Positions 1 through 10,860 of a stretch of 59,427 bases of DNA are shown one piece after another. A program made the translations under genes and the position numbers. This DNA is from Neocallimastix lanati (nom. inval.). Taxonomy: Eukaryota; Neocallimastigomycota; Neocallimastigomycetes; Neocallimastigales; Neocallimastigaceae. The stretch's first letter is position 1. Every line of letters begins with the position of its first letter. The stretch spans positions 957,501 to 1,016,927 of the forward strand of contig JACVTC010000066.1 in NCBI GenBank assembly GCA_016946835.1. Direction: 5' to 3'. Below the pieces are notes generated by a model. The model was not told the origin of the DNA. It ran no database searches and saw only the letters and a program-made list of their open reading frames with translations.

Positions 1-563
1 TATAAAATATTTTCTTTGTTTAGTATATATATTTAAGTTATAATAAAAAAAAAGTTTTTTATGTGTAAATTAGTTTTATTTTAATTATTATTTTAAAATT
101 CTATCCTTTTTTTCTTTTTTTTTATAACTTTATAATACTATATAATACTTTTTTTATTTTTTTTTGAAAAAAAAATAAGAAAAAAAAAAAGAGAGAAAAG
201 GATAAAATACATATATATAAAACACATATTAAAGGAATAATAATAATAATAATAATAATAAAAGGAACAGGAGAAAAAGAAATATATATAAAATAAAAAT
301 ATTCAAGAAAGAAAAAAACAGAAAAAAAAAAAAAAAAAAAAAAAAAGAATTGAAATTTCAATATAAATGTTAAACTAATAAATATTTTTTTCTTTTTTAA
401 AAAAAAGGATATTGAATAATTGAACGAAAATCATGAGTAAAATCATTTAAAAAAAAAAAAAAAAAAAAAACGAAATAATAATTACAATTAAAATATTATA
501 TATTAAATAATATATAAAATTCTATTATTTAAACCAAAATAAATTTAAAATAAAAAAAAAAAA
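1..563. other. AT-rich intergenic DNA, no gene seen
   Basis: This stretch is almost pure A/T with A-runs near 322-346 and 450-470 and a short AAT microsatellite near 237-260. The only open frames in it are low-complexity Phe/Ile or Lys translations. The last part is the 5' flank of the gene starting at 564, whose ATG follows an A-rich leader, as is common for fungal genes in AT-rich genomes. Confidence 0.6.
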
Positions 564-1190
564 ATGTTAGTAGTATTAATACTTTTCATTATATTTATTA
601 ATAATATATCAATTAATATTGGTAAAGCGATAGACTATGACGATAATAAAAGTAAATTGAACTATGCAAACATTTCAGATAGTAATTATTTAACCCCCAA
701 AAATAGTAATAATCCCTATGTAGATAAAAATTTTTATTCCAAAAATTTTTCAACTAAATATATATATAATTCACCGGTTGGTAAACATTGTAATTCTGGT
801 AGAAATGAATGTTCATTAGAATTTAGTCAGATGGGACCATTTACATATAATGGTTATACAGACTGTTATATTTATGACGGATTCTCTGGACCAGATGATA
901 AACAAGAAACAAAAGGTAATGGTTTTAACAAAATATTTATGGATATAAATGCAAAATTAAAGTGTATAGTAAATGGTGTTACTTATAATGAAGTTCAAAG
1001 AGTAAATATTATTGGTTATAATAGTCGTTTACCATTAGTTACTGATTTTCCTGTTGGAACTGTTTTAAGTAAAGGAAGTACTACGATACCTAATTCAAAA
1101 CATGTATATACAATAATGTTGAACGACTGTACTAATGTTTGGTCTTATAAAGAAAACGTAGCACTTGATTGTGAATGTGATAAAATATAA
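564..1190 (+). CDS. Small secreted Cys-containing protein, unknown family
   Basis: This is a single open frame of 208 residues. Residues 1-22 are strongly hydrophobic (MLVVLILFIIFINNISI) and look like a cleavable signal peptide, so the product is probably secreted or cell-wall associated. The next 55 residues are rich in Asn, Ser, Tyr and Lys. From about residue 70 the sequence becomes globular and carries seven Cys (around KHC, NEC, TDC, LKC, NDC, LDC and ECD), ending in DCECDKI. An even pairing would leave one Cys unpaired. I do not recognise the fold. The GC content and Cys spacing make it much more gene-like than the flanks, and the stop is followed at once by A-rich DNA. No intron is needed. 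The start is the first ATG after an A-rich leader. A small effector-like or wall protein is possible but is not shown by the sequence. Confidence 0.75.
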   Translation: MLVVLILFIIFINNISINIGKAIDYDDNKSKLNYANISDSNYLTPKNSNNPYVDKNFYSKNFSTKYIYNSPVGKHCNSGRNECSLEFSQMGPFTYNGYTDCYIYDGFSGPDDKQETKGNGFNKIFMDINAKLKCIVNGVTYNEVQRVNIIGYNSRLPLVTDFPVGTVLSKGSTTIPNSKHVYTIMLNDCTNVWSYKENVALDCECDKI

Positions 1191-1371
1191 CCTTGACTTA
1201 AAAAAAAAAAAAAATTATTAAGAAAAGTAAAAAAATTATAATATAAATTATTTATTATCATCTTTAATAAAATTAAATATATTATTTTTAAATAATTCAA
1301 GATTAAATTTACAAAAAGAGTAAAAAAAAAAAAAAAAAAAAAGAGAATAACAAAAAAGAAACAAACAAACA

Positions 1372-1424
<53 letters not shown>

Positions 1425-2543
1425 AAAAATTAATTATCAAAATGTTTAATTAAATTTCGATAATTATAAATTATGAAAGTACAAAATATTAATCATTGTA
1501 TATTTAATATATTTATTAAAATTAATGATTTATACCATTAGTATTAATCAAAATCAAATATATATATACCTTTATTTATTTATTAAAAAGAAGTAAAAAT
1601 AAGAAATATTAATATATTAATATTTTTTTTTAAACGATAAATATATATAAATATATAAAGAACTGTAACACCTTAAGTTGTTACATATAGAAAAAAAAAA
1701 TATATATAAAATATATTTAATATATATAGAAACCTTTAAAGGTTAGAATTGTAGTAATAAAACTAATTAATATATAGTTAAAATTATAACAAAGAGAATT
1801 AATAATAAATTTATTTAATATCAATATTTTATTAAATATTAAGAAAAAAAAATTAATAATAATAATAATAAAAATAAAAACTAATATTAAAATATCAATA
1901 AAAATAAAAATAAAAAACATAAAATTAATATTAAGAAAAAAAAAAAAAAAAACTCATTTTTATTTTTTCAAATTTTCATGTATTGTTTATTATTATTATT
2001 TATTATTATTATCAAAGGGGAAAATATATAAAGCAGTTATTTGTATATATTTATATTATTTTGTGTAAATTGAATTTTATTATATATATATATATTATTT
2101 GTTATTTAATATTGCTATATATATATATATATATATAAATTACAAATTGAAAATTTCCTTAAATTTTATTTTATTTTATTATATTTTATTTTATTTGATC
2201 AGTACATTTATATTTATAATCTATTATTTATTTTATTTTATTTTATTCAATCTGTATTTTAATTCTATTCATATTCTTCTATTTATTTTATTTTTATTTT
2301 ATTTTATTGTTTCTTGTATTTTGATTGAAAAACAACAACAACAAACATAATCAACTTTTCTTCAAAACTTTTATTAAAATATATAAATAAAATAGGTAAC
2401 TCTGTATCAGTAGTTATATTAATACTTATCTAATAATGTTGATCGTTGTGATGTTATTGATAGATAATGGATTATAGATATCGTAATAATTAGAATAATA
2501 AACAATATAATGTTAATGATAATTAGAGTATTGACCTTGTTTT

Positions 2544-2582
<39 letters not shown>

Positions 2583-2597
2583 TTATTATATTGATTT

Positions 2598-2680
<83 letters not shown>

Positions 2681-2781
2681 GATTATTCTATCTTTTTATA
2701 TTTATTATCATAAATTTTATCAAAAATATATACTTAATTGATACATCTTTAAAATTATGTTTTTTTTTTTTTTTTTGGTAT

Positions 2782-2834
<53 letters not shown>

Positions 2835-3280
2835 TTATCCATTGATATATATCATTCCATCCATAGATTCCTTATTTATGCTATAATATATATGTATAAA
2901 AAGAAAATATATATATATTAAATGAAATTATAATAACAAATGAATAAATGTTGCTTCTCTTTAGGTTTATTAAATTAATAATAAGTAATAATGGAGGTGC
3001 TTTTATTAATAGATAGGGAAAAAGGACTTTTTCTTCATTTTGCTAATTTTTAATTGAGTAATTTTTAATTGAGAAACAATCTTTCTTATTAAGTAAGTTT
3101 GCATGCTATTAAACAAAATCGTGAATATTTTTATTGTTGTTAAAATATTTTAATTTTTATATGTCATAAATCATAATCAAAATTTATTATACTAATATTA
3201 TTGATTAAAAAAAAAAAAAAAAAAAAAAAAAAACAATTATTTATATTTTGAGTATTTAGAATAAATTAGGTAGTCATTAT
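1191..3280. other. Intergenic, microsatellites and homopolymers
   Basis: No gene is supported here. The stretch holds an A-run of about 44 bases near 1377-1421, two T-runs near 2547-2579 and 2787-2832, and an AAT tract running straight into an ATT tract at 2600-2681. At 2155-2330 there is a diverged, single-copy relative of the 55-bp satellite monomer that forms an array near 30 kb (shared core ATTCAATCTGTA). The remaining open frames are low-complexity translations. Confidence 0.6.
2600..2681. repeat. (AAT)n abutting (ATT)n, perfect palindromic microsatellite
   Basis: About ten AAT units pass directly into about sixteen ATT units with no spacer. The two halves are reverse complements, so the tract can fold as one hairpin or extrude as a cruciform. 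Confidence 0.9.
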
Positions 3281-3939
3281 TTGCATATATTGTAGAAATT
3301 AATTTATTTATTTTTTTAAATTTGAAGAAAATCATTGTTTCCGATGTTGTCATGATCTATTATGAGAGTATAACCTTTTAGAACCAAATAATGTCTTCTG
3401 CTGATAGTAAATTATTTTTTTTTATATTATCAGCATAATAAACATTGGAATAGTTTTAAGGAATTGTTGTCGAAGAAGGCTCAAATATATTTTCCAACTT
3501 ATTTTTTTTTTTTTTTTTTTTTTTTTTGATTTACCGTTAGGATATGCAATCGATTTGTTTTTAACATTTTTTTAGTATTTTGGAATTTCTTAATTTCATT
3601 ATGTTAAAATAACGAGACATCCCGAATTAATTATCCATTTGGTATTGTTATTTTTATTTTTCATTTTCTATAATGTTATTTACCAAAACATTACTAGTAG
3701 AGAATCCAATGTAAATATTTTCTTCATCACCATTAGTAGAATTTTGATTTATCTTTTACATTATTACTATGGAATTGTTTTATTTTTTTCTTCTTTTTTT
3801 GTTATTAATTAACATTTTTTTTAAGGATTATTTTTTGTACCTTTCTTCTGAATTATTTTATTTTTATTTTCATTTTTTTTTTTTTATTGATAAGAAACAT
3901 GTATCAGCGATATGTCTGATAGGTCCATCTTTATGATAT

Positions 3940-4345
3940 TTGTGACAATAATTTTTTTTTTTTTTTTTTTTTTTAATTCTTTATTTCAGAAATTTTATTA
4001 ATTGATATGTCAATATTAATTTTTTACTGATAGTATTTATTTGGTTCTTTTGGATTGGAATCGTGTTCAATTTTTTTTTTATTTTTCTTTATAAGTAATA
4101 GTATTTATTTGGGTCTTTTGGATTGGAATCTTGTTCAATTTTTTTTTTATTTTTCTTTATAAGTAATAAGTAATTTTCTTTATTTTATATTTGACAATAA
4201 TTTTTTTTTTTTTTTTTAATTTTTTATTTCAGAAGTTTTATTAATGGATTTATCAATATCAATTTTACTGATAGTATTTATTTGGGTCTTTTGGATTGGA
4301 ATCTTGTTCAATTTTTTATTTTATTTTTCTTTATAAGTAATAAGT
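3940..4345. repeat. Internal direct duplications in the gag-like relic
   Basis: The block containing GACAATAAT, a T-run, TTATTTCAGAA, a polymorphic spacer, then TGATAGTATTTATTTGG and TTTGGATTGGAATC occurs at about 3945-4090 and again at 4188-4340. The second half of the block has an additional copy at 4098-4170. The copies differ by a few substitutions and by T-run length. Confidence 0.8.
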
Positions 4346-4540
4346 AATTAATAAGTAATTCCCATTTTGGTAATTGGATCTTTTAGATCCTTAAAATTTT
4401 TTTAAATTGAATTAAGTTTATTAGATGTATACCATATTTAATAAGTTCATCAGCTGCTAATAATATTTTAGTTTGTTTTATCTAAAGTTAACTCTTTAAA
4501 CTTGTTTGCTTTCCTTTTGTGTATTTCAAAAAGTGAGATT

Positions 4541-4574
4541 AAATTATCTAAGTAAAAGTTTACTTAGATAATTT
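4541..4574. repeat. Perfect 16-bp inverted repeat, 2-nt loop
   Basis: AAATTATCTAAGTAAA at 4541-4556 is followed by AG and then by its exact reverse complement at 4559-4574. It sits in the retroelement relic and is not associated with a gene. Confidence 0.9.
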
Positions 4575-5011
4575 CTAAGAGTTTTAATATCTTAATTTTA
4601 TATTCTATTTAGTATAGTTTCGATGGACCTGACCGGTCAAATCTACCCTTTCGTTCTTAAATCATTTCAAAGGGGATTTCACTGTCAATGAGGAATTTTT
4701 ACTTTCCGTGTCATCTAAACCTTTTTCAATAATAGTTTGTGTTGTATGAATCGTTTTATGTTTGGGCTTCTTCCATGACTTTAGGATAAATCATATTATT
4801 AAATGTACTGAATTAATTTCAGTTCTGTTTAAATATCTTTTTTAAGGCTTGATACCATCTTGTAAAGTTTTCAATAGTTATACTAAAGAAGCTTTATGTG
4901 GAGTATTATATACTTTCTTTTTTTTTTTTTTTTAGGAATTAATGATTTAAATGATAAAGAGAGAAAATGAAAAGATAATAGATTTAAATCATTAATCATT
5001 CTAATCATCTG

Positions 5012-5147
<136 letters not shown>

Positions 5148-5280
5148 AAAAGATATAAAATCTTTAAATATTATATTAATACTATGATAACAACTTAATT
5201 CCAATACTTCATTTGATGATGAATAATTAGAAATAAAAAATTAAAATAATTAAAAATAATAAACAAATAAATTGAAGAAC

Positions 5281-5880
5281 TTTAAATACATACAACTAAT
5301 AAAATTGGAAATCTTTGACAGTATTTGAAAGAATATTATGTTTCAATACATACAACTAGTAAAATTGGAAATCCTTGACAGTATTTGAAAGAATATTATG
5401 TTTCAATACATACAACTAATAAAATTGGAAATCCTTGACAGTATTTGAAAGAATATTATATTTTAATACATACAACTAATAAAATTGGAAATCCTTGACA
5501 GTATTTGAAAGAATATTATGTTTCAATACATACAACTAATAAAATTGGAAATCCTTGACAGTATTTGAAAGAATATTATATTTTAATACATACAACTAAT
5601 AAAATTGGAAATCCTTGACAGTATTTGAAAGAATATTATGTTTCACAACATACAACTAATAAAATTGGAAATCCTTGACAGTATTTGAAAGAATATTATG
5701 TTTCAATACATACAACTAATAAAATTGGAAATCCTTGACAGTATTTGAAAGAATATTATATTTTAATACATACAACTAATAAAATTGGAAATCCTTGACA
5801 GTATTTGAAAGAATATTATGTTTCACAACATACAACTAATAAAATTGGAAATCCTTGACAGTATTTGAAAGAATATTATA
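5281..5880. repeat. 60-bp minisatellite, ten copies with higher-order structure
   Basis: Ten head-to-tail copies of an exactly 60-bp unit, each containing CATACAACTAATAAAATTGG and CTTGACAGTATTTGAAAGAA. Apart from one or two substitutions per copy they are identical. Variants at the unit edges (TTTCAATA, TTTTAATA and TTTCACAA at the left, TTATG or TTATA at the right) recur in order: copies 5-6-7 match copies 8-9-10 except at the last base. The last 360 bp is therefore two copies of a 180-bp higher-order unit. Stops are present, so it is not coding. Confidence 0.95.
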
Positions 5881-6602
5881 TTCATAGTTCAATTTAATCT
5901 TATAGCTTCTGACTCATTGTTGCAGTTTCTTCTTAAAAAAAAGAAAAAAGTTTACAGAAGTTAAACGATATTATTTTTAAAAAATAAATATTTGTACCAA
6001 TTTATATTCTATATTAATTAAAATAAAAATGATTTTAATCATAATAATAATATAATAAAAATATGAAGTATTTACAATATGCTTTATAATTTATTTTTAT
6101 TTTATTTTATTTTTTTTTATTTTTTATTTATTTATTTATTTATATCAATTTAAATAATTAATTTCATATTAGAGTATTATAAATTAAATTTTTTTTTTTT
6201 TTTTATTATATATATATAACAAGTAAAAAATCATTTTCTAAGTCATGATCATACAAGTTACTTTTTTTTTTTTTTTTTATATTAATAATTATTAAATATC
6301 AAATTTTTTATACATCAGGAGTAATTATTAATAAATAATACTTTTGATCATAAGTTAATTATTTTATTATAATAAGAATATCTATATTCTATACATATTA
6401 TTATTTCATATAAATATTCTTATAATAATAAAAATGATAGTATTAAATATTAAATATTAAATTTTTTAGATATTAGGAGGAAAGATTAATAAATAATAAT
6501 CTTTTTAATTTATTTTTTATGAATATGAAATTTTAATGAATTTATATATATATATATATACATACATATATATATAAATTTACTATTTTTTAATATTTCT
6601 TT
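5881..6602. other. Intergenic, 3' side of the xylanase gene
   Basis: No gene is seen. It carries T-runs near 6188 and 6260. A diverged direct repeat, about 150 bp apart, has the cores ATCAGGAGTAATTATTAATA (near 6315) and ATTAGGAGGAAAGATTAATA (near 6472). The second copy lies within 130 bp of the xylanase stop codon. Confidence 0.6.
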
Positions 6603-7343
6603 TTATTTTTTGTAAACATTAGCATGAAGGAAATCAACGGATCCACTAGCTCCATATCCATTACTACCAGCTTCTCCTAAAATTTTAACTTCATATAAAT
6701 TACCTAATTTCATGCCAAGCTTTTCCCATTGATTGAAATGGGCGGTAACATCAATGGTACCACAGTCTTTTGGATTATCACGAATACTAAAGTATTGTTT
6801 AAAACTTTTATTACCTTCAATGGTAGGTCCATAACGAGTATTTTCATAAATTGTGTAATAAGCACCATCAATCACATAATTACCATATTTCTTATTTCCA
6901 ACCCAATCTCCTGGACGATAAGCACTAAGCCAATTATCGACAATGTAATATTCAACTAATGGATTTCTACTCCATCCATAGACCCCAATGTATGAATAAT
7001 CAACACCCGAAACTCCACCTTTAACCACTTTATAATCAGCATAGATATGTCCAATTTGTTTATGAGTTTTTGTACTATCGAAGGAAAGACCAGTTCTACA
7101 TAAATAATCCTTGGTTTGATAAAATTTACAAAGGAAAGAACCATCAGAATAAAATGTTGCGGTATTATAACCTGAATCAGCCCACATTTCATAACCTATG
7201 TAACCTAGGTATCCAACTTTATTACTACTGTAAGAATCAATATCTACTTTATAACCGGAATGATTATTGGTTTTACAAAAGTTTTGAGCAAAAGAAAAAG
7301 ATATTAGAGAAGAAGCTAACGCAACAAAATTTAATAATTTCAT
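6603..7343 (-). CDS. Endo-1,4-beta-xylanase, GH11
   Basis: 246-residue secreted xylanase that cleaves internal beta-1,4 bonds of xylan with retention. Residues 1-19 are a signal peptide (LLNFVALASSLISFSFA), and the rest is one GH11 jelly-roll domain. The first family signature is clear at 128-137 (PLVEYYIVDN), placing the nucleophile at Glu131. The acid/base Glu224 sits in ILGEAGSNGYGASGS, close to the second signature. YGWSRNPL, WVGN, YYTIYENTRYGP and YFSIRDN are typical GH11 strands. Cys23, 72, 82 and 194 could pair. The length matches a single catalytic module. There is no CBM10-type dockerin or CBM, unlike many anaerobic-fungus xylanases, so it may be a free rather than cellulosome-bound enzyme. 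Gut-fungal GH11 enzymes are known to resemble rumen-bacterial ones, so horizontal origin is plausible but not tested here. No intron; the start ATG follows an A-rich leader. No frameshift or missing catalytic residue. Confidence 0.97.
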   Translation of the reverse strand: MKLLNFVALASSLISFSFAQNFCKTNNHSGYKVDIDSYSSNKVGYLGYIGYEMWADSGYNTATFYSDGSFLCKFYQTKDYLCRTGLSFDSTKTHKQIGHIYADYKVVKGGVSGVDYSYIGVYGWSRNPLVEYYIVDNWLSAYRPGDWVGNKKYGNYVIDGAYYTIYENTRYGPTIEGNKSFKQYFSIRDNPKDCGTIDVTAHFNQWEKLGMKLGNLYEVKILGEAGSNGYGASGSVDFLHANVYKK

Positions 7344-7791
7344 TTTATCAGAAATATATAAAAAGAAAAAAAAAATAAATGGAATAATATTTGAATTAGT
7401 TGTGTTTTAAAATTTTTACTATTTTTTTTTTTTACTTTAATTTTTTATTTTTTATTTTATTTTTTTTTTTTTTTAAAAAAAAGAAAAAATGAAAAAACAA
7501 AAAAATTATTCCTTTTTTTATTCTTTTTTTTTTTATTTTTTTTATTTTTATATTATAGAATTTATGCTATAATTATTAAAAGTATATATTATATCTATTA
7601 TACATTTTTTATTATTTAAATATTATAATAAAATTTAAAACTATGATATTAACTTTTAATTTTTCATATTAAAAATTATAAAGTGTAATTAATTTTAATT
7701 CTATCAAATATTTTAATTGGTTTATTAAGTTCATTTTTTTTTTTTTTTTTTTTTTTACATTTATATTTTATTTTATTTAATTTTATTTTTT

Positions 7792-7852
<61 letters not shown>

Positions 7853-7875
7853 TATTATTATATATATACATGATT

Positions 7876-7909
<34 letters not shown>

Positions 7910-8235
7910 TAATCATTTTGATTTTTAACTTTAACTAAAATTTCATTTGAAATTTAATTAATGGAAATAAAAGAAAATTTTTAAATTTATCTTTACAAAT
8001 TATTAACTATCGAAGATCAGCTCCATTTATTATTAAATTATATTTATTTTCATTACTTTTTTAATTAATTATAAGCCATTATATTTATATAAGCTATAAT
8101 TAAAAAAAAAAGTAAAATGATAAAAAAATATTTTTAATAAATTTAAAAGCAATAAAATAATTAATTAATTTTTTTTTTTAATATAAAGTATCCCAATAAA
8201 AGATCATCTCTTTAAAATTTTTTTAAAATATCTAT

Positions 8236-8297
<62 letters not shown>

Positions 8298-9342
8298 TAT
8301 ATAATCAAATAATAAATAATAATAATAAACATCATAATTAGTTCATTTTAGTTATTTTTTTAAATGTTAGATTTGGGTTATTAACTATTTTACTAATCAT
8401 AAAACTTTGATTATAATTATTAATTATTTACAAATCATGTAATTTGGATAATTTTTTTTTTTAAATTTTTTTTTTCAATAAAAAAAAAAAAAAAAAATTA
8501 AATGTTAGATTTGGGTTATTAACTATTTTACTAATCATAAAACTTTGATTATAATTATTAATTATTTACAAATCATGTAATTTGGATAATTTTTTTTTTT
8601 AAATTTTTTTTTTCAATAAAAAAAAAAAAAAAACTTAACTCAAATTTTTATTATGATTGTCTATTTTTAGAATTAATATATATATATATATAAATAATTA
8701 TAAAATTTTTATTATTAGTAAATAATTAATAATTATAATCTAATAATGAAAAAATAATTAAAATGAACTCTAAAAATAGTTCAATCATAATAAAAATTTG
8801 AGGAAAGTTTTTTTTACTTAATTGAAAAAAAATTTTTTTTTCCTTCTTTTAAATAATTTTTAATTATTTTAATTAAAAATATACATTAAATAATCATTAT
8901 TAAATATAATACGATATAATGCTTTTATTTTTACATTTTTCATTTTTTATTTTTACATTTTTCATTTTTTATTTTTCATTTTATTATTACAAATTTTGTT
9001 ATTATTTAGCTTTCCTTAAATTATTGATATATAATTATTACTTATATAATTAATAACTATTTTTTTATATAAAAAGAAATAGTCATTTTTTAAAGTTGAT
9101 AAAAAAAACCTATCTTTCAATTAATAAATTACAAAAAAAAAAAAAAAAAAAATTATCAATGAATTGATTTGTTAATTTGAGTGTATTTATATGTTAATTT
9201 CCTTTATAAATAAAAAAAAAAAAAAAATTAAAAGGAAAAAAGAAAAAATAAAAATTTAACAAAAAACGATTTTTAATTACTTAAAAAATTAAAATAATTT
9301 ACCAAATTAAATTATAAATAAAATTTTCTTTAAATAATATAT

Positions 9343-9394
<52 letters not shown>

Positions 9395-9660
9395 TGTATT
9401 ACATTTTATTATATAATAAATGAAATTCCAAAATAAAGTCTTATCATATAATAATTATATAAATAATTATTTTTAATTTTTTTTTAAATAATATGAATAA
9501 AAATAATGATATAATATTATTCTATTTCTAATAATAATTAAAAAAAAAAAAGGATTATTATCATGATATTAAAGAGGAATAAATTTTACAAAAAGTGAAT
9601 TATTATAAAAGTTAATTATTATTATTATTTTTTTTATAAAAATATTAATATTAATTGAGT
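7344..9660. other. Intergenic, low-complexity DNA
   Basis: No gene is supported. It contains the xylanase 5' flank, ATT microsatellites (7798-7851), AAT microsatellites (8237-8292), a T-run near 7878-7903, and the inverted and direct repeat cluster at 8337-8830 described separately. The last 100 bases carry a short homopolymer-rich frame that overlaps the LRR/SH3 relic in the wrong frame. Confidence 0.55.
8337..8830. repeat. MITE-like inverted-repeat cluster with a direct duplication
   Basis: A segment of about 137 bp (GTTAGATTTGGGTTATTAAC... to a T-run and A-run) is present twice in tandem at about 8365-8500 and 8502-8632. Then CTCAAATTTTTATTATGATTG at 8638 is matched in inverted orientation by CAATCATAATAAAAATTTGAG ending at 8802 (arms about 34 bp, one or two differences). 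In addition GTTCATTTTAGTTATTTTTT near 8340 pairs with AATAATTAAAATGAAC near 8752-8767, and TTATAATTATTAATTATTTAC near 8411 pairs with GTAAATAATTAATAATTATAA near 8718. The whole block is a nested inverted structure, as in a non-autonomous foldback or MITE element. No transposase is present. Confidence 0.6.
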
Positions 9661-9663
9661 TTA

Positions 9664-10406
9664 TTATGAATTCCTTGTAAAAGTAAGGGTAAAAATAATA
9701 TAAATAATCGCAAGTATAATAATTGATGAAGTAATTACAAAACAGAGAAACATAGTTAAACATTTAATTGCACTTTTAAAATCCGGTTTTTCATTTTGAG
9801 CTATAATTACTTCAATAAAATTAATACAATCATTAATCTTAATAGTGATTTCGTCCTCACTGCCGAGTACATAATTGGAACCAGTAATAAAATATTTACC
9901 AATTTTGAATGAATTTTCCTGTACATTTATATTGTCTGTTTAATTTTTATTATTTTTTATTCCTTTCAGATGATTTTTTTTTTTTTATTTTCAAAAAACA
10001 TTAATATAAATATTAGGTATTATAAGAAGTTACTATTGTTATAATATAAGCAATGTACAAATTATTGGGTTCTTCATTTATTGTTATTTATATTTTACAT
10101 TGATGAGTATCATTTTCATACATTTTAGAAACCAATGAAACAGAGATATCATTTCTTTTTGCTTCTCTAAAAAAAAATTATATAAAAAATATATAAATAT
10201 TTTTTTTTTTATTTTAATAATAATTTTAAAAATTTCATTTACTATTTCTCTAAGAAAAATAATTTCCTTGCTTTTTTTTTTTTTTCGTAATAATAATAGA
10301 TTTATAATTTATTTCCTAATATTACTCAAATCTTAAATTATAAAACGTACAATTCCTTAATTTTTGAATTTTCTGGAATAGTTAATTTTCCTTTTAATTC
10401 ATTATC
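9664..10406 (-). pseudogene. Truncated LRR/TM/SH3 paralogue (relic C)
   Basis: This is the 3' end of a third copy of the LRR/SH3 family found at 14.1-18.0 and 22.5-26.0 kb. One LRR exon survives at 10351-10406 (reads ELKGKLTIPENSKIKEL), 10 bp shorter than its counterpart and with a GTACG donor. The terminal exon begins near 10165 after an AG acceptor but is scrambled through the TM1 region. The SH3 part reads NVQENSFKIGK, then YVLGSEDEITIKIND, but the C-terminal half of the SH3 fold, including the GIFPLSCL strand, is deleted, so IEVIIAQNEK runs straight into KSAIK and the second hydrophobic segment. The frame ends at a stop at 9664-9666. No signal peptide or other LRR exons remain; past 10410 the sequence is unrelated and a retroelement relic follows. 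It is clearly non-functional. Confidence 0.8.
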
Positions 10407-10510
10407 ACTAATATTAAAATGTAGCTTTTTCTTAATCTTCGGGAACGGAGACATTTAAGTGAACAAACTCTTAACCAGTTCACAGGGATCTACTGTTAAT
10501 ATATTATGGA

Positions 10511-10547
<37 letters not shown>

Positions 10548-10596
10548 CTTCGAAATTTATTTTTATTCTTTATTCTATTTTATTTTTTATGATTAA

Positions 10597-10635
<39 letters not shown>

Positions 10636-10860
10636 ATTTTTTATTATATTTTATCTTACTTAATAATATTTTTATATACATTTTATTTTTATCTTTAAAA
10701 ATAAAATGTATATAAAAATATTATTAAGTTATATGATGGGGATTTTTCTAAAATGTAATATATAAAAATATAATTATCTATTTAATAAAGCACTGGAAGT
10801 GTATTCTCTTCCTAGAATCATGATATATAGTGTTTTGTAGTAAAATCCCAAAATGTTTTC
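10407..10860. other. Intergenic, with T-runs
   Basis: The short segment 10430-10500 has a higher GC content and no match I can name. It is followed by T-runs of more than 25 bases near 10517-10545 and 10602-10634 and by the hairpin at 10658-10729. No gene is seen. Confidence 0.5.
10658..10729. repeat. Perfect 33-bp inverted repeat, 6-nt loop
   Basis: The arm at 10658-10690 (starts ACTTAATAATATTTTTATAT) is matched exactly by its reverse complement at 10697-10729, with loop ATCTTT. A 33-bp perfect arm is unexpected by chance even in AT-rich DNA. It lies just upstream of a copia relic. Confidence 0.95.

Larger units (their letters stand above)
3300..4900 (-). mobile_element. Decayed retrotransposon (gag-like) relic
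   Basis: The base composition is less extreme than in the flanks and the minus strand has short protein-like pieces broken by stops and homopolymer expansions. At about 3890-3955 the minus strand reads YCHKYHKDG followed by HIADTC, which resembles a retroviral-type zinc knuckle with one Cys replaced by Tyr. Near 3420-3500 it reads pieces such as IFEPSSTTIP and YYADN. A segment with the core TTTGGATTGGAATC is present three times (near 4045, 4115 and 4290), so the relic was duplicated internally after insertion. No reverse transcriptase or LTR could be recognised. The family assignment (LTR retroelement gag) is inference. Confidence 0.45.

Noticed and set aside
122-361. Phe/Ile-rich minus-strand frame
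   Set aside because: A translation of A-runs and AAT repeats; no start context and no globular sequence.
5281-5880. Possible CRISPR array (regular 60-bp period)
   Set aside because: There is no division into constant repeats and unique spacers; the whole 60-bp unit repeats. The genome is eukaryotic.
6729-7378. Open frames on the plus strand and in other minus frames over the xylanase
   Set aside because: They overlap the GH11 gene, whose catalytic motifs fix the frame.
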